Assembly (NCBI GenBank): GCA_010279815.1
Contig: QEOQ01000226.1
Span: 2,134,905 to 2,198,904 of the forward strand
DNA length: 64,000 bases
Direction: 5' to 3'
From: Brachionus plicatilis
Lineage: Eukaryota; Rotifera; Eurotatoria; Ploima; Brachionidae
Shown here: piece by piece, positions 61,701 through 64,000 of the stretch
Layout: every line of letters begins with the position of its first letter
Numbering within the stretch: the stretch's first letter is position 1
Translations under genes and position numbers: made by a program
The notes under the pieces: generated by a model
Seen by the model: the letters and a program-made list of their open reading frames with translations, nothing else
The model's database searches: none
What the model was told of the DNA's origin: nothing

Positions 61701-64000
61701 TTGTTAAATCATGTAGTAATTCAACACCAAATCAAAAAAGGCAATTTAAAAATTTGCAAGCAGAAAATCATGCAGATTATTAATATTTTAATTATTTACT
61801 GTTGTAAGGTTTTGTTGATTTTTTTTGAAGTGTAGATTTTTATCGTTTTAATATTTGAGAAAAATTCAATTTTTTGTCTAATAAATTTTGAATATCTGTA
61901 TTTTTAGAAAATTGAAATTAATTCTTCTTGTCAACAAGACTTTTTGAGAACATAATATAATAGAAACTAATAAAAAAATTTCTTATCTTTAAATGACTGA
62001 CAAAGCCGAAGAGATTCAAATATCTCGTGATAAACAAATTTCTTTGTTAATTTTGATAATTAAATTTAGGAATTTTGATATTATCTTTTATTGGATGTAA
62101 TGAAACTATTTGTTTTAAATGAACATATTTATTTGAAATTAAATGCAAATTTACAATTACCTTGAGGACAAATGTTAATATACATAGTCATCTAAACTAT
62201 TTGCATCCAAATGCTTTATTTGACAAATAACTTGGCTAAATTTAATAGAATATTAATTTAAAAAATAAATAAAATTGATTCTGACTGATTCGTCAAATAT
62301 TCCAAGACCAACTTCTTTAGAGAAAAATCACTCATGCGTTCTAATGATCAGCTTTTAAGGTACTTTAATTATTTAGAATAAAATGAATCGATCTATTAAA
62401 ACCGAGCTCATATCAATCAGACTGAAAAAAAGGAAAAATTTGGTAAAAAACTTTCTCGCAAAATTATAAATATTCCGTTCTAGTAATCCATTTAATTATA
62501 GGTTTATTGTTTTCTACTTTCATAATTACTTTCGCCTATTCGAGTTTCTTAATTTAAAAAGAAAACTCTTTTTTGTTTACTTTAACTGTTTTTTTTTAAA
62601 GTTATTTAATTTTTCAAATTAAAATTTTAAGTCCTATTCAAAAGAAACTTTCCTTGAATTTGTATTTGTGAACATAATTTTTGATTCTCATTTTAAAGAT
62701 TTAAAAAAATTCTTTATTTTAAAAAAATTTAAATCTGAAATTTTAAAATGAAAAACATATTAAAACATTATTCTTTTGAAAAATCAATTCCTTGAAATTT
62801 TCTTTTATGCTTTAAAAAAAAAGATAGTAGCTTTTGACCACTTTTAATTGAATCAATTTTTTAAAGTACTATCAAAATATTTAATTAAATAGTAAATTAA
62901 ATTAATAATATAAACACAGTTAGAACTTGATATGTTGATTTTATACCAAAAAATGTCCCAACTATATTACAAATTCAGCAAATTGAGGACCAGCCATTCT
63001 AGTCTAAAAGAAAATAAAATATCCGGATGAAGATAATGAAAAAAACAGAAACCAAAGAATGAAGAAAAAGAGAATAAAATAGAAAATTCTTGAATCAGCA
63101 TTAAGAAAACCAAGAACCAGAAAAGAATTGGTTCTTTATTAAAATGCCTCTTTTAATCGAGACAGATTTCCAAGGGAATGTTCCAAAAGCAAAATGTTGA
63201 AGTCATAGCTTGTTCTGCTAAACAGCTATGATCTAAACAGGAGCCTGAGTCATTAGATAAGCTGAAGGAAATTTTGCCAAAATCCATTTTTGAGAACTTT
63301 TTTGATTCAATGAGAAAAAAAATCAATGAGTGTTTCAAAAATATCGTTTCTCGACTTTTTTAGAATATTTTTTAAATGATTCAATATATTTTTATAAAAA
63401 TTAAATTTCAGGCTAAATTATGCGTCCTTTTTATTAAAGTTAATTATTATGTCGGAAATCTTCTTTTTAATAAAGACAATTAAAAATCTTTCATCCATTT
63501 CTGTGGCATCGAAAACTTTTAGATTGATGTGCCAACACTATTTGCTTTATGTCAGAGAGAATCAAAAATTTTATCATTTTAATAAACTGCAATTTTAGAT
63601 TTTTTATTCAGTTTAAAAAAATTAAATTTAAATCACAGCCCCGAATGCCCCAGTTTCTCAATTTTGTTCACAATGCTGCTTTTACATACGGTGTTTGTTT
63701 AAATATCATAGTCGTAAAAGGCTCTATTTTGATTTTTATTTTCGATATTTAACTTCAATTAGCATTATATTTAACTCAATCTTTTATAAGATTTAAAAAA
63801 AGAAGACCTCTCAGTGATACCAACAAGGCTACCATCTCTCGAAATGTGAATCAATCTTCTAATATAACAAAAATCCAAAAAGAATAAAAAAAACATCGGT
63901 ATGAAAACAAAAAAAAATCCAAAATAAGTCTTTAGTTTCTTCATTGACAAAATCAGGAGCTAGATAATTTCTAGAAGAATCATAATCAAAAAAAATCCAA
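58716..64000. other. Gene-free right end of window
   Basis: A/T-rich DNA with no supported gene. The plus strand at 63164-63363 has coding-like pieces around a stop (KGMFQKQNVEVIACSAKQL, then DKLKEILPKSIFENFFDSM), probably a decayed element or pseudogene that I cannot name. Slightly G/C-richer patches near 60260-60340 and 60720-60960 show no clear frame. Confidence 0.45.

Overview
The window is a very A+T-rich metazoan nuclear sequence. Nine protein-coding genes or gene parts can be supported. Where introns can be placed they are mostly 48-56 nt long, and the space between genes is filled with A/T-rich DNA, decayed non-LTR retrotransposons and small inverted-repeat (foldback/MITE-type) elements. 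The gene repertoire (synaptotagmin, neuropeptide-type GPCR, proprotein convertase, M14 carboxypeptidase) is animal. The base composition and tiny introns would fit a monogonont rotifer of the Brachionus type, but that placement is inference.

Region 1-8 kb is gene-dense. PIGQ (minus, its 3' end lies beyond base 1) has an intron of about 2 kb that contains a complete, intronless furin/PC1-type proprotein convertase on the opposite strand. PIGZ (minus) follows, then COX19 (plus), which diverges from PIGZ across a 168-bp shared promoter. PIGQ acts at the first step of GPI-anchor synthesis and PIGZ adds the fourth mannose, so two genes of one pathway lie next to each other.

Region 10-18 kb is one synaptotagmin gene (minus, Syt12-like) in four exons. 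It has a 4.9-kb first intron, a second intron made largely of a 43-bp tandem repeat, and a 51-nt GC-AG intron that is open in frame and interrupts the first calcium loop of C2B. From 18 to 27 kb no gene is visible. A class A GPCR (minus, two exons) lies at 27-28 kb. From 28.5 to 42 kb there is no recognised gene, only repeats and degenerate elements.

Region 42-44 kb is a complete carboxypeptidase A-type gene in eleven exons with a TATA box. From 44 to 50.7 kb there are nested inverted repeats, a reverse-transcriptase relic, a 24-base assembly gap and MITE copies. At 50.7-52.1 kb lies a complete protein phosphatase 1 catalytic subunit gene in four exons. The remaining 12 kb is non-coding and holds well-defined non-autonomous elements: a hAT-like MITE with an 8-bp target duplication, a Mutator-like foldback with a 9-bp duplication, a Tc1/mariner-like 565-bp foldback flanked by TA, and an antisense LINE C-terminus.

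The points most worth following are the antisense nested convertase, the in-frame GC-AG intron at a calcium-binding loop, and the foldback element families. I found no CRISPR array, rRNA or convincing tRNA.
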